Part shown: piece by piece, positions 28,414 through 38,710 of the stretch
Layout: each line of letters opens with the position of its first letter
Numbering within the stretch: the first letter of the stretch is position 1
Assembly (NCBI GenBank): GCA_021371855.1
Contig: JAJFVL010000055.1
Span: 124,001 to 188,000 of the forward strand
Direction of reading: 5' to 3'
From: Bacteroidales bacterium
Lineage (GTDB): Bacteria > Bacteroidota > Bacteroidia > Bacteroidales > VadinHA17
DNA length: 64,000 bases
The notes under the pieces: generated by a model
What the model saw: the letters and a program-made list of their open reading frames with translations, nothing else
Told to the model about the DNA's origin: nothing
The model's database searches: none
Made by a program: the position numbers and the translations under genes

Positions 28414-30885
28414 ATGAATAAAGAGAAGGAAGATGTTAGCAAGAAGAGCACAAAAGCTGCAAAGGGGTCTGAAAAATCCAAATCCTTTTTAAGTGATGAG
28501 AGGATCAGATTCATTCTGGGGGTACTCATTACAGGTTTTGCCTTATATCTGCTGGTGGCATGTGTTGCTTACCTTTTCTGGTGGAAAACAGATCAAAGCC
28601 TTCCCGATTCCGATATAGTTTCCGGTTCTGATGTCGAAGTAAAAAACTGGTCGGGCAAAAGCGGCCATTTTCTTGCTAAAATGATAATCGGTTACGGATT
28701 TGGATATGGAGCTTTTTTTGTTCCTCTTATTTTTGGATCAATTGGTCTGTACCTTCTCAATTTTCCAAAGATCAAACCTGTCAGACTTTCTGCAAAATTC
28801 GCCTTTGCTGCAATTATTCTTTCACTTATACTGGGATTCATCTTTGGAGAGTATAAAGGTTATCTTATTAGCGGCCCGGGCGGTGCTCAGGGATATCTGG
28901 TTACAAAATGGATGAATGCATTCATGGGGAAGATCGGAACCGGAGCTATTCTGACTGCAGCAACGATAGCATATCTTATCTTTGCCTTAAAGGTTAAACC
29001 CGAATCGTTCCGTATAAAATTGCCTGCATTTCCAAAGTTTAAAAAAACCGGAAAAAAACCGGAAAATATTTCCGAAGAGATTGATAATGAAGAACAAGAT
29101 TCTTCGGAATCTGAGGAAGAACCAATTATTGAAAACAACCAGGAAGAAGATGATGAAGTAGAAGGAAAAGGTCAGGTAGAATTCATTGTAAGGAATACAA
29201 ACCTTGACATTGATACTGATGATTCTGATGAAGAAGTTCCTGAAGCCCTGACCGGAAGATCCATTATCCATGAATTTGATAACGACAATAAGAATATTCC
29301 GAGTGTAGAAGGGATCCCTTTAAATATTACGCGACCTGATACCGGAGATAGTCTTTCGGAACATGAGGTTGATAAAATAATGGAAGATTATGATCCCCGC
29401 CTCGATTTGTCGCACTATAAATTTCCTCCAGTTTCAATTCTTAAAGATCATAAAGCAGAAAGTGTTTATGATAATAATGAAGTTTTTGAAAACAAAGAAA
29501 ATATTATCAAGACCCTTGGCGACCATAAGATCGGAATCAAAAGTATTTCCGCCACTATTGGTCCAACAGTGACTTTATATGAGATTGTACCTGAACGCGG
29601 GGTAAGACTGGCGCGTATTAAATCGCTTGAAGATGACATAGCTCTTAATCTTTCAGCACTTGGGATAAGGATCATTGCTCCTATTCCTGGAAGAGGAACC
29701 GTTGGAATTGAGGTGCCGAACAAAAAACCCGAGATTGTTTCGATGCGATCACTTATCACTTCAAAAGCTTTCCAGGAGTCTAAGTTTGAGCTTCCCCTTG
29801 CCCTTGGCCGGACTATTACCAACGAACCATATATAGTCGATCTTACAAGGATGCCGCACCTTCTTGTTGCCGGAGCAACCGGACAGGGCAAATCTGTTGG
29901 GATAAATGCAATCATCACATCGATCCTTTATAAAAAACACCCTGCTGAAGTTAAATTTGTTCTCATCGATCCCAAAAGGGTTGAGTTGCCATTGTATATG
30001 AAGGTTGAAAGACACTTTCTTGCCAAGCTTCCGGGAGAAGAAGATGCCATAATAACTGATACTCAAAAGGTTATAAACACACTAAACTCATTATGCATCG
30101 AAATGGACAACCGCCTTGAGCTGCTTAAAGTTGCCCAGTCACGTAATATCAGGGAGTATAATGAGAAATTTATCTCAAGGAAACTGAATCCTGAAAAAGG
30201 TCATAAGTATTTGCCATATATAGTTCTGATAATAGATGAATTTGCCGATCTTATAATGACAGCCGGAAGGGAAGTGGAAGGACCTATCGGCAGGCTTGCG
30301 CAACTTGCCAGGGCAATTGGGATACATCTTATAATTTCAACCCAAAGGCCATCGACAAACATCATCACTGGTTTTATTAAAGCCAATTTTCCGACCAGGA
30401 TCGCGTTCCGTGTATTTTCATCTATCGATTCACGGACTATACTTGATGCAACAGGGGCTGACCGGCTTGTCGGAAGAGGCGATATGCTTGTATCATCTGG
30501 AGCAGAGCCTGTAAGGGTACAATGTGCTTTCATCGACACTCCTGAAATTGAAGAACTTACAGATTTTATCGGATCACAGCAGGGTTATACCGACGCAATG
30601 CTTCTTCCTGAATATATCGACGACAGTGAGTCTGGCTCCGCCGAAGTAGACCTGCGCAAGAGAGATCCGATGTTCGACGAAGCTGCCAGGCTTGTAGTGC
30701 AGCATCAGCAGGGCTCCACTTCCCTGATCCAGCGAAAACTTTCGATAGGATACAACCGCGCCGGAAGAATTATTGACCAGCTTGAGGCTGCAGGAGTTGT
30801 AGGACCATTCGAAGGGAGCAAAGCCAGAGATGTTCTTTGTTCAGACATAATGGTTTTGGAACAGATTTTGAAGCGTCTTGAATAA
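28414..30885 (+). CDS. ftsK: DNA translocase FtsK/SpoIIIE
   Basis: An 823-residue chromosome-segregation motor. Four to five membrane segments lie in the first 210 residues, followed by an acidic linker (about 215-330). The motor domain carries the Walker A motif AGATGQGKS near residue 488 and Walker B in IVLIIDEFADL. A C-terminal gamma winged-helix domain (STSLIQRKLSIGYNRAGR) reads polar sequences. An upstream TTG (28393) is in frame, but ATG 28414 is preferred. The LolA-like gene follows after 9 bp. Confidence 0.95.
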   Translation: MNKEKEDVSKKSTKAAKGSEKSKSFLSDERIRFILGVLITGFALYLLVACVAYLFWWKTDQSLPDSDIVSGSDVEVKNWSGKSGHFLAKMIIGYGFGYGAFFVPLIFGSIGLYLLNFPKIKPVRLSAKFAFAAIILSLILGFIFGEYKGYLISGPGGAQGYLVTKWMNAFMGKIGTGAILTAATIAYLIFALKVKPESFRIKLPAFPKFKKTGKKPENISEEIDNEEQDSSESEEEPIIENNQEEDDEVEGKGQVEFIVRNTNLDIDTDDSDEEVPEALTGRSIIHEFDNDNKNIPSVEGIPLNITRPDTGDSLSEHEVDKIMEDYDPRLDLSHYKFPPVSILKDHKAESVYDNNEVFENKENIIKTLGDHKIGIKSISATIGPTVTLYEIVPERGVRLARIKSLEDDIALNLSALGIRIIAPIPGRGTVGIEVPNKKPEIVSMRSLITSKAFQESKFELPLALGRTITNEPYIVDLTRMPHLLVAGATGQGKSVGINAIITSILYKKHPAEVKFVLIDPKRVELPLYMKVERHFLAKLPGEEDAIITDTQKVINTLNSLCIEMDNRLELLKVAQSRNIREYNEKFISRKLNPEKGHKYLPYIVLIIDEFADLIMTAGREVEGPIGRLAQLARAIGIHLIISTQRPSTNIITGFIKANFPTRIAFRVFSSIDSRTILDATGADRLVGRGDMLVSSGAEPVRVQCAFIDTPEIEELTDFIGSQQGYTDAMLLPEYIDDSESGSAEVDLRKRDPMFDEAARLVVQHQQGSTSLIQRKLSIGYNRAGRIIDQLEAAGVVGPFEGSKARDVLCSDIMVLEQILKRLE

Positions 30886-30894
30886 AGTTAAACA

Positions 30895-31533
30895 ATGAAA
30901 GTCTTTAATCTTGTTTTCTTAATTCTCTTTATGCAGACTCTGTGCGTCATGGGACAAAGTGACCAGAAGGCTGTCAAAATACTCGATAATTTCTCTGCAA
31001 ATGCTCTTGGGGCCCCATCTGTTTCAATGAAATTTCTTCTTGTTACAAATGACAATGTTGAAAACACTACCGATTCATTAAATGGATCCGTTATCCTCTG
31101 CAAGGATAAATATAAACTTGATCTGGATGACAATATAACCTGGTTTGACGGCCAGACATCATGGAGTTATCTCAGTGCAGAAAAAGAGGTTACAATAACG
31201 AAAGCTGACAAGAAGGATAATTCATTTCAAAGTCGTCCCTCGTCCATCTTTTCAATGTACAAAAAGGGCTACAAATGCAGGCTAATAGAAGAAAGATCCG
31301 ATTCATATATTATCGATCTCTATCCGTCAGATTTAAAAAGTGAACTCGTAAGGGTCCGCCTTTCCATTGGGAAAACGTTGCTGAACCTCAGGAACCTGGA
31401 ATATAAGAGGAAGGATGGAATTGTGATAACTCTCAATGTAAAAGAGTATAACCTGAAGGTGAATCCAATGCAGGACACATTTACATTTCAGGAAGGAAAA
31501 TTCAAGGGAGTTGAGGTCAACGACATGCGTTGA
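30895..31533 (+). CDS. Outer-membrane lipoprotein carrier LolA-like protein
   Basis: A 212-residue periplasmic protein with a signal peptide (1 to about 21) and a LolA-like open beta barrel: GSVILCKDKYKLDLDDNITW, DGQTSWSYLSAEKEVTI and FTFQEGKFKGVEVNDMR. It should shuttle lipoproteins to the outer membrane. It directly follows ftsK, an order I know from other bacteria. It is convergent with the HDIG gene. Confidence 0.85.
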   Translation: MKVFNLVFLILFMQTLCVMGQSDQKAVKILDNFSANALGAPSVSMKFLLVTNDNVENTTDSLNGSVILCKDKYKLDLDDNITWFDGQTSWSYLSAEKEVTITKADKKDNSFQSRPSSIFSMYKKGYKCRLIEERSDSYIIDLYPSDLKSELVRVRLSIGKTLLNLRNLEYKRKDGIVITLNVKEYNLKVNPMQDTFTFQEGKFKGVEVNDMR

Positions 31534-31546
31534 ACGTAAAAAAATC

Positions 31547-32929
31547 TCATTCCGGATAAACGACCCGTGAGTGATAGATTGTCGACAGACTTTTCTTAAA
31601 AACACTCTTTATTTCAGTGATATCTTTAAAAGTAAGAGGAGCATCAGAGAACTGATCATCCTGTTCCTGTATAAGTAATATCCTTTCGACCAGTTCACTT
31701 ATAAAAGCTTCAGTGTGTTTATCCAATGTCCGTGAAGAGGCTTCCAGAGCATCAGCCATCATTATTATTGCCATTTCTTTTGAAAAAGGTTTAGGTCCGG
31801 AATAGGCAAAATCCTTTTCAGTTTCTTCAGTTTTCTGGTTCGTTTCAAGGTATTTCCTGTAAAAGAAATAAGTCTTGGTTGTTCCATGATGTGTCCTTAT
31901 GAAATCAATTATCTGTACAGGAAGTTTATATTTTCTGGCAATTAATACCCCTTCATTAACATGATTAATTATAATTTTTGAGCTTTTAACAGGATCGAGG
32001 TTATCATGAGGACTGGCCCTCAATGTCTGATTTTCAACAAAACATTCCGGATTGACGATTTTCCCGATATCATGATATAGTGCTCCTGTCCTTACTAAAA
32101 GAACATTTGCATTTACTGCTCTTGCAGCTTCTTCAGCCAAAACGGCAACTTGTCTGGAATGTTGAAAAGAGCCAGGTGCTTCTTCGGCTAATTTTCGTAA
32201 GAGTGGTTGATTGGTATCGGATAGTTCCAGTAATGTGGTATCAGATAAGAAATAAAATTTCTTCTCAAAAAGGAAGATCAAAGGATAGCTTAAAAGAATC
32301 ATAACACCGTTTCCTGCAATCCATTTAAAATTTGACCAGTCTATATTTTCTATTTTTTCAACGTTTTCTATGTTTATGGAAAAGAAGATAACCGAATAGC
32401 ACAGTACTATGAACACACATGAAAGAAATAATTTACCTCTCCGGTATGTGTTTGAAAGAGAAAATATTGCGACCATACCTGTTAAGAAATTCAAGAAAAT
32501 TAATTCAAAAGGTTTTGGAACAATTAGCCCTGCAAGCATTATGGTTATCAAAAGAATATACAAAGCCAGGCGTGAATCATAAAATGTACGAATGACTATC
32601 GGAATTAAAGCAAAAGGAATAAGATAAAGTACATTCTGATCATTAAAAGATACACAGATTCTTGTTATTGCAACGAAAAATAAAATTGTAATAATAATAA
32701 AGAATGTCTTTCGTGTTACCTTCAGTATCTCGGGACGGAATTGCATGAGAAACAGGTAAAGGACAATGTAACACGATGTTACAGCAATCGAACTGCCAAG
32801 CATTTCGGGCCATGTATAGTTCTTATCATGCGATATAATCCACACAATAAATACTATACTCAGTACAAAAAGAATCAAATTTATTATGTATTTTCTTTTT
32901 GAATTCCAAATTTTCTGAACTTCAGACAT
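31547..32929 (-). CDS. HDIG-domain membrane phosphohydrolase (short PgpH-like)
   Basis: A 460-residue protein. The N-terminal 215 residues hold about seven to eight membrane segments (7TM-7TMR_HD-like). The C-terminal HD domain (about 250-450) has the metal motif HSRQVAVLAEEAARA, LYHDIGKI and HHGTTKTYFFY. PgpH-type proteins hydrolyse cyclic di-AMP. The usual large extracellular sensor domain of PgpH, which normally precedes the 7TM part, is absent. The substrate is inferred from the family. Confidence 0.85.
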   Translation of the reverse strand: MSEVQKIWNSKRKYIINLILFVLSIVFIVWIISHDKNYTWPEMLGSSIAVTSCYIVLYLFLMQFRPEILKVTRKTFFIIITILFFVAITRICVSFNDQNVLYLIPFALIPIVIRTFYDSRLALYILLITIMLAGLIVPKPFELIFLNFLTGMVAIFSLSNTYRRGKLFLSCVFIVLCYSVIFFSINIENVEKIENIDWSNFKWIAGNGVMILLSYPLIFLFEKKFYFLSDTTLLELSDTNQPLLRKLAEEAPGSFQHSRQVAVLAEEAARAVNANVLLVRTGALYHDIGKIVNPECFVENQTLRASPHDNLDPVKSSKIIINHVNEGVLIARKYKLPVQIIDFIRTHHGTTKTYFFYRKYLETNQKTEETEKDFAYSGPKPFSKEMAIIMMADALEASSRTLDKHTEAFISELVERILLIQEQDDQFSDAPLTFKDITEIKSVFKKSLSTIYHSRVVYPE

Positions 32930-33216
32930 TGCCTGGCTGATTAGATAAACCTGATTTTCAACGGCAAATTTAGAGTAATTTTTCTAATATATTAAAAAAA
33001 GAACTTACATGTGAATATTCAATTCTCCCTCTGCGGGATTCTGTGAACAACAAAAATAATCAGGTGGATTATTTTGTAAGAACTTACAATAAGCTCCGGG
33101 CAGACACAGAGAACGCTAAGGAAATCCAGATATAACATATAATCCACATAGAACATAGGCAGAGACAAAACAAGACAGAATCAAGGATATTTACTAATTT
33201 TGAAAAAAATGAATAC

Positions 33217-33978
33217 ATGGAAAGATATATTTGTGAGAATGTATTTGTCCCGTTAAGATCGGGCCCGTCGCATAAATCAGAAATGCTTAGCCAGATTCTT
33301 TTTGGTGAGAGGTATACTGTTATTGACAAATCAGGTAACTGGATTAAAATAGAGACTATTTTCGACAATTACACAGGGTGGATCGACATAAACCATATGC
33401 AGCAATCTCCTGATGAAAATGTTTCCAACGCATATGTTCTCAACAGGTCGTTATTATGTTTTAAGAATGACAGGACCAAACTGGTTCTTGAAGCCGGATG
33501 CGAAATCTTCAATCCTGACTTTGAAGAAAAATTATTCATTCTGGGAAAAACCATTTATACCACCAGCGACGAATTCAGCCACAAATTCATTTCTGCAAAT
33601 GATTCAATTGCTGACACGGCAATGAAGTTTATAAACAGTCCATATATATGGGGAGGACGTATTCCGTCAGGAATTGATTGTTCAGGTCTGACACAACTTG
33701 TTTATAAGATCCATGGCATTGCAATTCCACGCGATAGCAGTAAACAGGCGGAAATTGGAGAAGCAATTAATTTCATTGATGAAAGCAAACCTGGCGACCT
33801 GGTTTTTTTCGATAACGAATATGGAAAAATAATACATGTAGGAATGATCTTCGCCAGGGGTTTGGTCATACATTCATCTGGCAGAGTGAGAATCGATCCG
33901 ATTGATCATCAGGGTATTTTCAAACAGGAAACAGGCAGTTATTCACATCATCTGAGAACAATAAAAAGAATTATATGA
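33217..33978 (+). CDS. NlpC/P60 (C40) peptidase with SH3 domain
   Basis: A 253-residue cysteine peptidase of the cell-wall hydrolase class. The first SH3-like region is at about 5-62 (VPLRSGPSHKSEM), with a second beta segment at about 70-125. The catalytic domain (128-250) has GIDCSG (Cys155), HVGM (His207) and IHSSGR (His219). It cleaves peptidoglycan stem peptides, probably gamma-D-Glu-diamino acid bonds. No signal peptide is evident from the ATG used, which is unusual for this class in a periplasmic role; it may recycle internalised muropeptides. A TAATTTTG box is at 33195-33202. Confidence 0.88.
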   Translation: MERYICENVFVPLRSGPSHKSEMLSQILFGERYTVIDKSGNWIKIETIFDNYTGWIDINHMQQSPDENVSNAYVLNRSLLCFKNDRTKLVLEAGCEIFNPDFEEKLFILGKTIYTTSDEFSHKFISANDSIADTAMKFINSPYIWGGRIPSGIDCSGLTQLVYKIHGIAIPRDSSKQAEIGEAINFIDESKPGDLVFFDNEYGKIIHVGMIFARGLVIHSSGRVRIDPIDHQGIFKQETGSYSHHLRTIKRII

Positions 33979-34038
33979 TTGTCCACTCAATTTTTGACAA
34001 TAAGACTTAAGACCTTCCGACTGCAAGACAACCACTCT

Positions 34039-35700
34039 TCAAAGTTTCGACATTTTTATTTCAACCTGTCTCAGTATCATTTCTTCCTGAATCATTGCCA
34101 TATTCTCAATTGCGCCTCCTTTCATGAGAATCTCCTTCACAAAAGATTTATCCTCAAGGCCTGAAGCGTTGATCTTAACATTAAGAAAAGCTCCCTTTAT
34201 GCACGAGCGTAGAGCCAATGCTCCTACCCCTGCATCAGTCACTGAATTTGGATTTCCTTTTTCTACCATTTCTTTTATGAGTTCAAACCCCGAAAAGGCG
34301 GTCTCCATAACATTTAAAGGAACCATGATTGCATTCTTTGTTGCATCCTGAACAGCTTTTTTTCTGATGATTTTTTCCTCTTCAGTTTTTTTAGGAAGTC
34401 TGAATGCTTCCAGTATTTTATTGAAAGCAGCTGTATCTTCATCAACCAGACCTAACAGGGTATTCTGAATAGCTTTTCCCTTTTCGGCCAAATCGGAGAA
34501 TTCTTTCCATCTTTCATCCCAACCCCGTTTATGACTCGATAAATTTGCAACCATTGTTCCAAGAGCAGCGCCAAGAGATCCCATATATGCAGATATTGAA
34601 CCTCCCCCTGGAGCAGGTGATTCTGAAGCTGTTTCATTCAGGAAAGCTCTGAGGCTCATGTCAGTCAGTTTTTTTCTCCCTTGTTCTTCCATGACAAATT
34701 CAATTATCTTCTCTTCGGGTTTAAAGGAATGGATATCATTAAGTCCCATCGATTTAACAGCTATTTTAATCAGTTCACCATCGGAGACACCTGTTGATCT
34801 TTGCTGCTTTTCAAGGAAGTAACGTCCTGCATCCAGAATTGCTTTCAGTGGAATAAGACCAATCAGTTCCGATCCGGTAACCCTTACACCTCTTGCTTCA
34901 GCTTTATGGCAGACTTCATCAAAAGCTATATGAACAGGAGTCACTGAAATGTTGGTAAGGTTCATTGATATCTGGGCAATACCATATTCTTCAATATACC
35001 AACCTATTGCCTTTACACACTTCAGAGAACCGGGGACATAGGTTCTCTCCCCGTTCTCACCCTTCACAGTCCTGCCTTTTTCCCTGACATCAAAAGCAAT
35101 AGCATTGGCCCTTCGGGTAGATGTTGTATTCAGGTTGACATTATATGCCACCAGGAAATCGCGTGCTCCAACTGCTGTAGCTCCTGCTTTAATGTTGACC
35201 CGATCCGGACCGAAATCGGGCTTCCATTCACTGTCAGCCAGCTTCATCTTAAGCCCCTCATATTCTCCGGCTCTGCAGTTGGCCAGATCTCTGCGTTTCT
35301 CTTTAAAAGCAGCATTCTCGTAACAATATACAGGGATCTCTAATTCTTTACCTATCCGTTCTGCCACCTTACGCGCATAAATTACTGTCTCTTCCATTGT
35401 AACACCTGAGACAGGGACAAAGGGGCAAACGTCGGTAGCGCCCATACGCGGATGTGCGCCATGATGTTTCGACATATCAATAATTTCAGAAGCTTTTTTT
35501 ACCGCTTGAAATGCAGCCTCTTCAACTGCCTCGGGATTTCCTACAAAGGTGACCACTGTCCGGTTAGTGTCTTTGCCCGGATCAACATCAAGCAGTTTCA
35601 CTCCTCTTACAGATTCAATAACATCGGTGATCTGTTTTATGATTCCCATGTCTCTGCCTTCGCTGAAATTCGGAACACATTCTATTATTTTCTTCTCCAT
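34039..35700 (-). CDS. ftcD: Bifunctional glutamate formimidoyltransferase / formimidoyl-THF cyclodeaminase
   Basis: A 553-residue fusion. The transferase part (1 to about 300; IIECVPNFSEGRD, HHGAHPRMGATDVCPFVP) moves the formimino group from formiminoglutamate to tetrahydrofolate. The cyclodeaminase part (about 345-545; ASESPAPGGGSISAYMGSLG) releases ammonia. It serves histidine degradation in the cytoplasm. Its partner hutI is next on the same strand. HutH and HutU are not in the window. Confidence 0.95.
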   Translation of the reverse strand: MEKKIIECVPNFSEGRDMGIIKQITDVIESVRGVKLLDVDPGKDTNRTVVTFVGNPEAVEEAAFQAVKKASEIIDMSKHHGAHPRMGATDVCPFVPVSGVTMEETVIYARKVAERIGKELEIPVYCYENAAFKEKRRDLANCRAGEYEGLKMKLADSEWKPDFGPDRVNIKAGATAVGARDFLVAYNVNLNTTSTRRANAIAFDVREKGRTVKGENGERTYVPGSLKCVKAIGWYIEEYGIAQISMNLTNISVTPVHIAFDEVCHKAEARGVRVTGSELIGLIPLKAILDAGRYFLEKQQRSTGVSDGELIKIAVKSMGLNDIHSFKPEEKIIEFVMEEQGRKKLTDMSLRAFLNETASESPAPGGGSISAYMGSLGAALGTMVANLSSHKRGWDERWKEFSDLAEKGKAIQNTLLGLVDEDTAAFNKILEAFRLPKKTEEEKIIRKKAVQDATKNAIMVPLNVMETAFSGFELIKEMVEKGNPNSVTDAGVGALALRSCIKGAFLNVKINASGLEDKSFVKEILMKGGAIENMAMIQEEMILRQVEIKMSKL

Positions 35701-35722
35701 ATAAATATTATAACCTTGAATT

Positions 35723-35805
35723 CCCTCTGTGAATCCTCTGCGAATTCTGTGTGTAAGTTCTTATTCTTCCGTCACACGGGAGACACAGATAAGTCACAGA
35801 GAACT
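35723..35805. repeat. Palindromic CTCTGTG-type intergenic repeat
   Basis: The ftcD-hutI gap contains CTCTGTG, CCTCTGCG and TTCTGTGTG units on one side and CACACGG, GACACAG and TCACAGAG units on the other, forming an imperfect inverted repeat. Similar units occur near 33030 and 33102. It is probably a dispersed noncoding repeat rather than a terminator. Confidence 0.5.
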
Positions 35806-35835
35806 ACTGAGTTTTATAAACTATTTCGTATTGAT

Positions 35836-37098
35836 TCATTTAATGATTTTCCCTTTAAGAATAACTGTTTCAATCAGGTTGCTGCCATAAGCATATGGCA
35901 TAAATTCAAAAGACGGAATCTCTTTTGTAATGAATACATTTGCCACTTTTCCTTTTGCTATAGATCCGTGCGTTTCTGATAATCCCATTGCATAAGCTGA
36001 ATTGATCGTAACAGCATTAATAACTTCTGAGGGCAGCATTTTTAATCTGATGCAACCCAACGACATGATCAGCTTCATATTCCCCGATGGGGAGGAACCA
36101 GGATTATAATCCGAAGCCAGTGCTACCGGAAGACCTGCTCCAATCATCTTTCTTGCCGGCGCATCCTCCATGCCAAGGAAAAATGAAGATCCGGGAAGGA
36201 TCGTGGGCATAGTTTCAGATCCCAGAAGTAAATTTATTTCTTCATCGCCTGTACATTCAAGATGATCAACAGAAAGAGCATTATATTTCACCCCTGTTTG
36301 CACCCCTCCGGAAAAATCCAGTTCGTTTGCATGAAGTTTTGCCCTCATACCATATTTCATACCTGCCATCAATATTCTTTCGGTATCTTCAACAGAAAAG
36401 AAACCACGATCACAAAAAACATCGATATAGTCGGCCAGCTCAAAGGAAGCAATTACTGGTATCATCTCATTAATAATAAGGTCCACATACTTTTCCCTGT
36501 TGCTTATGTAAGGTTCAGGGACTGAATGAGCGCCCAGAAATGTAGACTTAACTTCAACCGGACAGGTATCTTTGATTCTCCTTATTACCTTAAGCATTTT
36601 TACTTCATCATTAAGGTTAAGTCCATACCCGCTTTTTATTTCAACTGCTCCGGTGCCAAAGCTTATTATTTCGTTTATGCGTTTCATTGATTGTAAGAAC
36701 AACTCCTCTTCTGTTGTATTGTGAAGCAGCTTTGCCGAATTCAATATTCCACCGCCATTTTTTGCAATTTCCTCATAGGACAATCCCTGCATTTTTTCAG
36801 AATATTCAATCTCCCGGCTGCCTGCATAAACAATATGCGTGTGTGAATCGCAGAAAGAGGGAAAGACCATCTTGCCGGCAGCATCAATGATTTCAATGTT
36901 TGGATTATCTTTAAAAATATTTTCAAAATCAAGGTCTTCCATTTTTCCGAAATTACTGATAAGACCATCTATGAGAAGCAGGAATGCATCATTTATTGTG
37001 CCCAGTTCAGACATGTCATCGCCACACACTTTTAATCTCAGGGTATCTTCGACCTGAACCAGACACTTTATGTTTTTAATCAGTAAGCCTGTAAGCAT
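35836..37098 (-). CDS. hutI: Imidazolonepropionase
   Basis: A 420-residue amidohydrolase converting imidazolone propionate to N-formiminoglutamate in histidine degradation. Metal motif SHTHIVYAGSRE, KSGYGLNLNDEVK, KLHANELDFSGG and the C-terminal ALASDYNPGSSPSG are visible. It lies upstream of ftcD on the same strand and supplies its substrate. The 234-bp gap to the divergent plus-strand gene holds a 9-bp inverted repeat (AACCTCTAT at 37184, ATAGAGGTT at 37273) of unknown meaning. Confidence 0.95.
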   Translation of the reverse strand: MLTGLLIKNIKCLVQVEDTLRLKVCGDDMSELGTINDAFLLLIDGLISNFGKMEDLDFENIFKDNPNIEIIDAAGKMVFPSFCDSHTHIVYAGSREIEYSEKMQGLSYEEIAKNGGGILNSAKLLHNTTEEELFLQSMKRINEIISFGTGAVEIKSGYGLNLNDEVKMLKVIRRIKDTCPVEVKSTFLGAHSVPEPYISNREKYVDLIINEMIPVIASFELADYIDVFCDRGFFSVEDTERILMAGMKYGMRAKLHANELDFSGGVQTGVKYNALSVDHLECTGDEEINLLLGSETMPTILPGSSFFLGMEDAPARKMIGAGLPVALASDYNPGSSPSGNMKLIMSLGCIRLKMLPSEVINAVTINSAYAMGLSETHGSIAKGKVANVFITKEIPSFEFMPYAYGSNLIETVILKGKIIK

Positions 37099-37333
37099 TT
37101 AGTCGTATAATTAAAGTTCTAAGGTAGCAAATATTGAAAAATGAGATGAAAATTTAAGGTTTTCTTTATCTTTAACACTATGAAACCTCTATGTATTCCA
37201 AAACAAGACTGATCGCGACTTGTCGGGAGAGGTCAACGATGCTAAACAATAGTGAAAATAATTTTTCAAAATATAGAGGTTCCATACAACCTTAAACTAA
37301 AAATTATCTAAGGATAAAACAAACCTTTAACTC

Positions 37334-38698
37334 ATGAAAAAGACATTTTTTTTTCTGTTGATGATGACCTCTGCGCTTTCCATATCTGCCCAGGATAATA
37401 AAGTAAAGACCGGCTGGAAATTCGGAGGAGCCCTGCCCGCTATCTCATTTGATTCCGACCTCGGATTTCAGTACGGTGCTCTGGTAGAGTTTTTCAACTA
37501 TGGCGATGGCAGCACATACCCTGATTACTTCGACCACACCTACACTGAAGTATCGCATTACACAAAAGGAAGCGGCATATTCAGGTTCATGTATGAATCG
37601 AATCATCTGATCAAGGGTGTCCATATGACAACCGACCTCAGTTATCTTCCTGATCAGGCAAGTCACTTTTATGGATTTAATGGTTACGAATCAGTTTTTC
37701 ATAAAGACTGGATGGATGATGAACTATCAGGTGCCGGATATCGTACAAGAATGTTTTACCGTTTCCAACGGAACCAGTTCAGGTTTAAGAACGACTTCCA
37801 GGGAAAACTATCTGGTGAACATCTTAAATGGAGTGCTGGATTTGCTTTCCAGAATTTTAAGATCAACTCGGTCGATATTGACAAACTTAACAAAGGAAAG
37901 AATGTTAAACTGCCGGCGGTAGCTGATCAGCCCGGTCTTTTTGAATTGTACAATGAAATGGGTCTTATCCCGAACGACGAGATCAGCGGAGGCTGGGTTA
38001 ACACAATCAAAGCAGGCCTGGTTTACGATAGTCGCGACAACAGGCCCAATCCAATGAAGGGAATATGGACAGAGATAGGAGTTGAGGCAGCTCCCTCGTT
38101 TATGGGGAACGACAATAATTTCTCAAAATTATATATCACGCATCGTCAGTATTTTACGTTAATAGAAAAGGATCTTTCGCTTGTATACCGTTTAGGCTAT
38201 CAGTCAACTATTTCAGGTAATGTCCCTTTCTATTACCAGTCACAGGTGATCACTTCCATGCTTACAGGAGCCACATCTGAAGGATTAGGAGGAGCCAGTA
38301 CCTTAAGAGGAGTTTTGAAGAACAGGGTTCTTGGTGATGCTTTCTTTTTCGGAAATATTGAATTACGGTGGAAACCACTCTACTTTACATTTTTAAAACA
38401 GGATTGTTATCTTGGGCTAGACGGATTCTATGATTTTGGACAAGTGACAAAGAATATAGAACTTCCTGACAATCTCATCGATGCATTCTATAATTCAGAT
38501 GCAATTAAGAACATTTACAAGGAAGATTCTCCTGCTGATTATTTTAAACCAGGAACAGAAAAGCTCCATCAGAGCGCTGGTGTCAGTTTAATGGCTGCCA
38601 TGAACCAGAACTTTGTAATAGCTGTTGATATGGGAAAAGCCTTTAATAAACAAGATGGGAACATAGGATTTGCAATCGGGTTGAATTATCTGTTCTAA
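37334..38698 (+). CDS. Omp85/BamA-type outer-membrane barrel protein without POTRA
   Basis: A 454-residue protein with a signal peptide (1 to about 19, ending SISAQ) and a beta-barrel body rich in alternating aromatic strands, for example VYDSRDNRPNPMKGIWTEIG. The end IGFAIGLNYLF suits a barrel C-terminus. The surface-antigen (D15-like) barrel is recognisable; no POTRA domain precedes it. It may be a small transporter or scramblase-like pore. The function is not known. Confidence 0.75.
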   Translation: MKKTFFFLLMMTSALSISAQDNKVKTGWKFGGALPAISFDSDLGFQYGALVEFFNYGDGSTYPDYFDHTYTEVSHYTKGSGIFRFMYESNHLIKGVHMTTDLSYLPDQASHFYGFNGYESVFHKDWMDDELSGAGYRTRMFYRFQRNQFRFKNDFQGKLSGEHLKWSAGFAFQNFKINSVDIDKLNKGKNVKLPAVADQPGLFELYNEMGLIPNDEISGGWVNTIKAGLVYDSRDNRPNPMKGIWTEIGVEAAPSFMGNDNNFSKLYITHRQYFTLIEKDLSLVYRLGYQSTISGNVPFYYQSQVITSMLTGATSEGLGGASTLRGVLKNRVLGDAFFFGNIELRWKPLYFTFLKQDCYLGLDGFYDFGQVTKNIELPDNLIDAFYNSDAIKNIYKEDSPADYFKPGTEKLHQSAGVSLMAAMNQNFVIAVDMGKAFNKQDGNIGFAIGLNYLF

Positions 38699-38710
38699 AG
38701 ACACATATTA

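Noticed and set aside
31547-32929. Frameshifted PgpH remnant
   Set aside because: The frame starts with a normal ATG and membrane helix and the upstream 287 bp show no matching domain, so it is treated as an intact short form.
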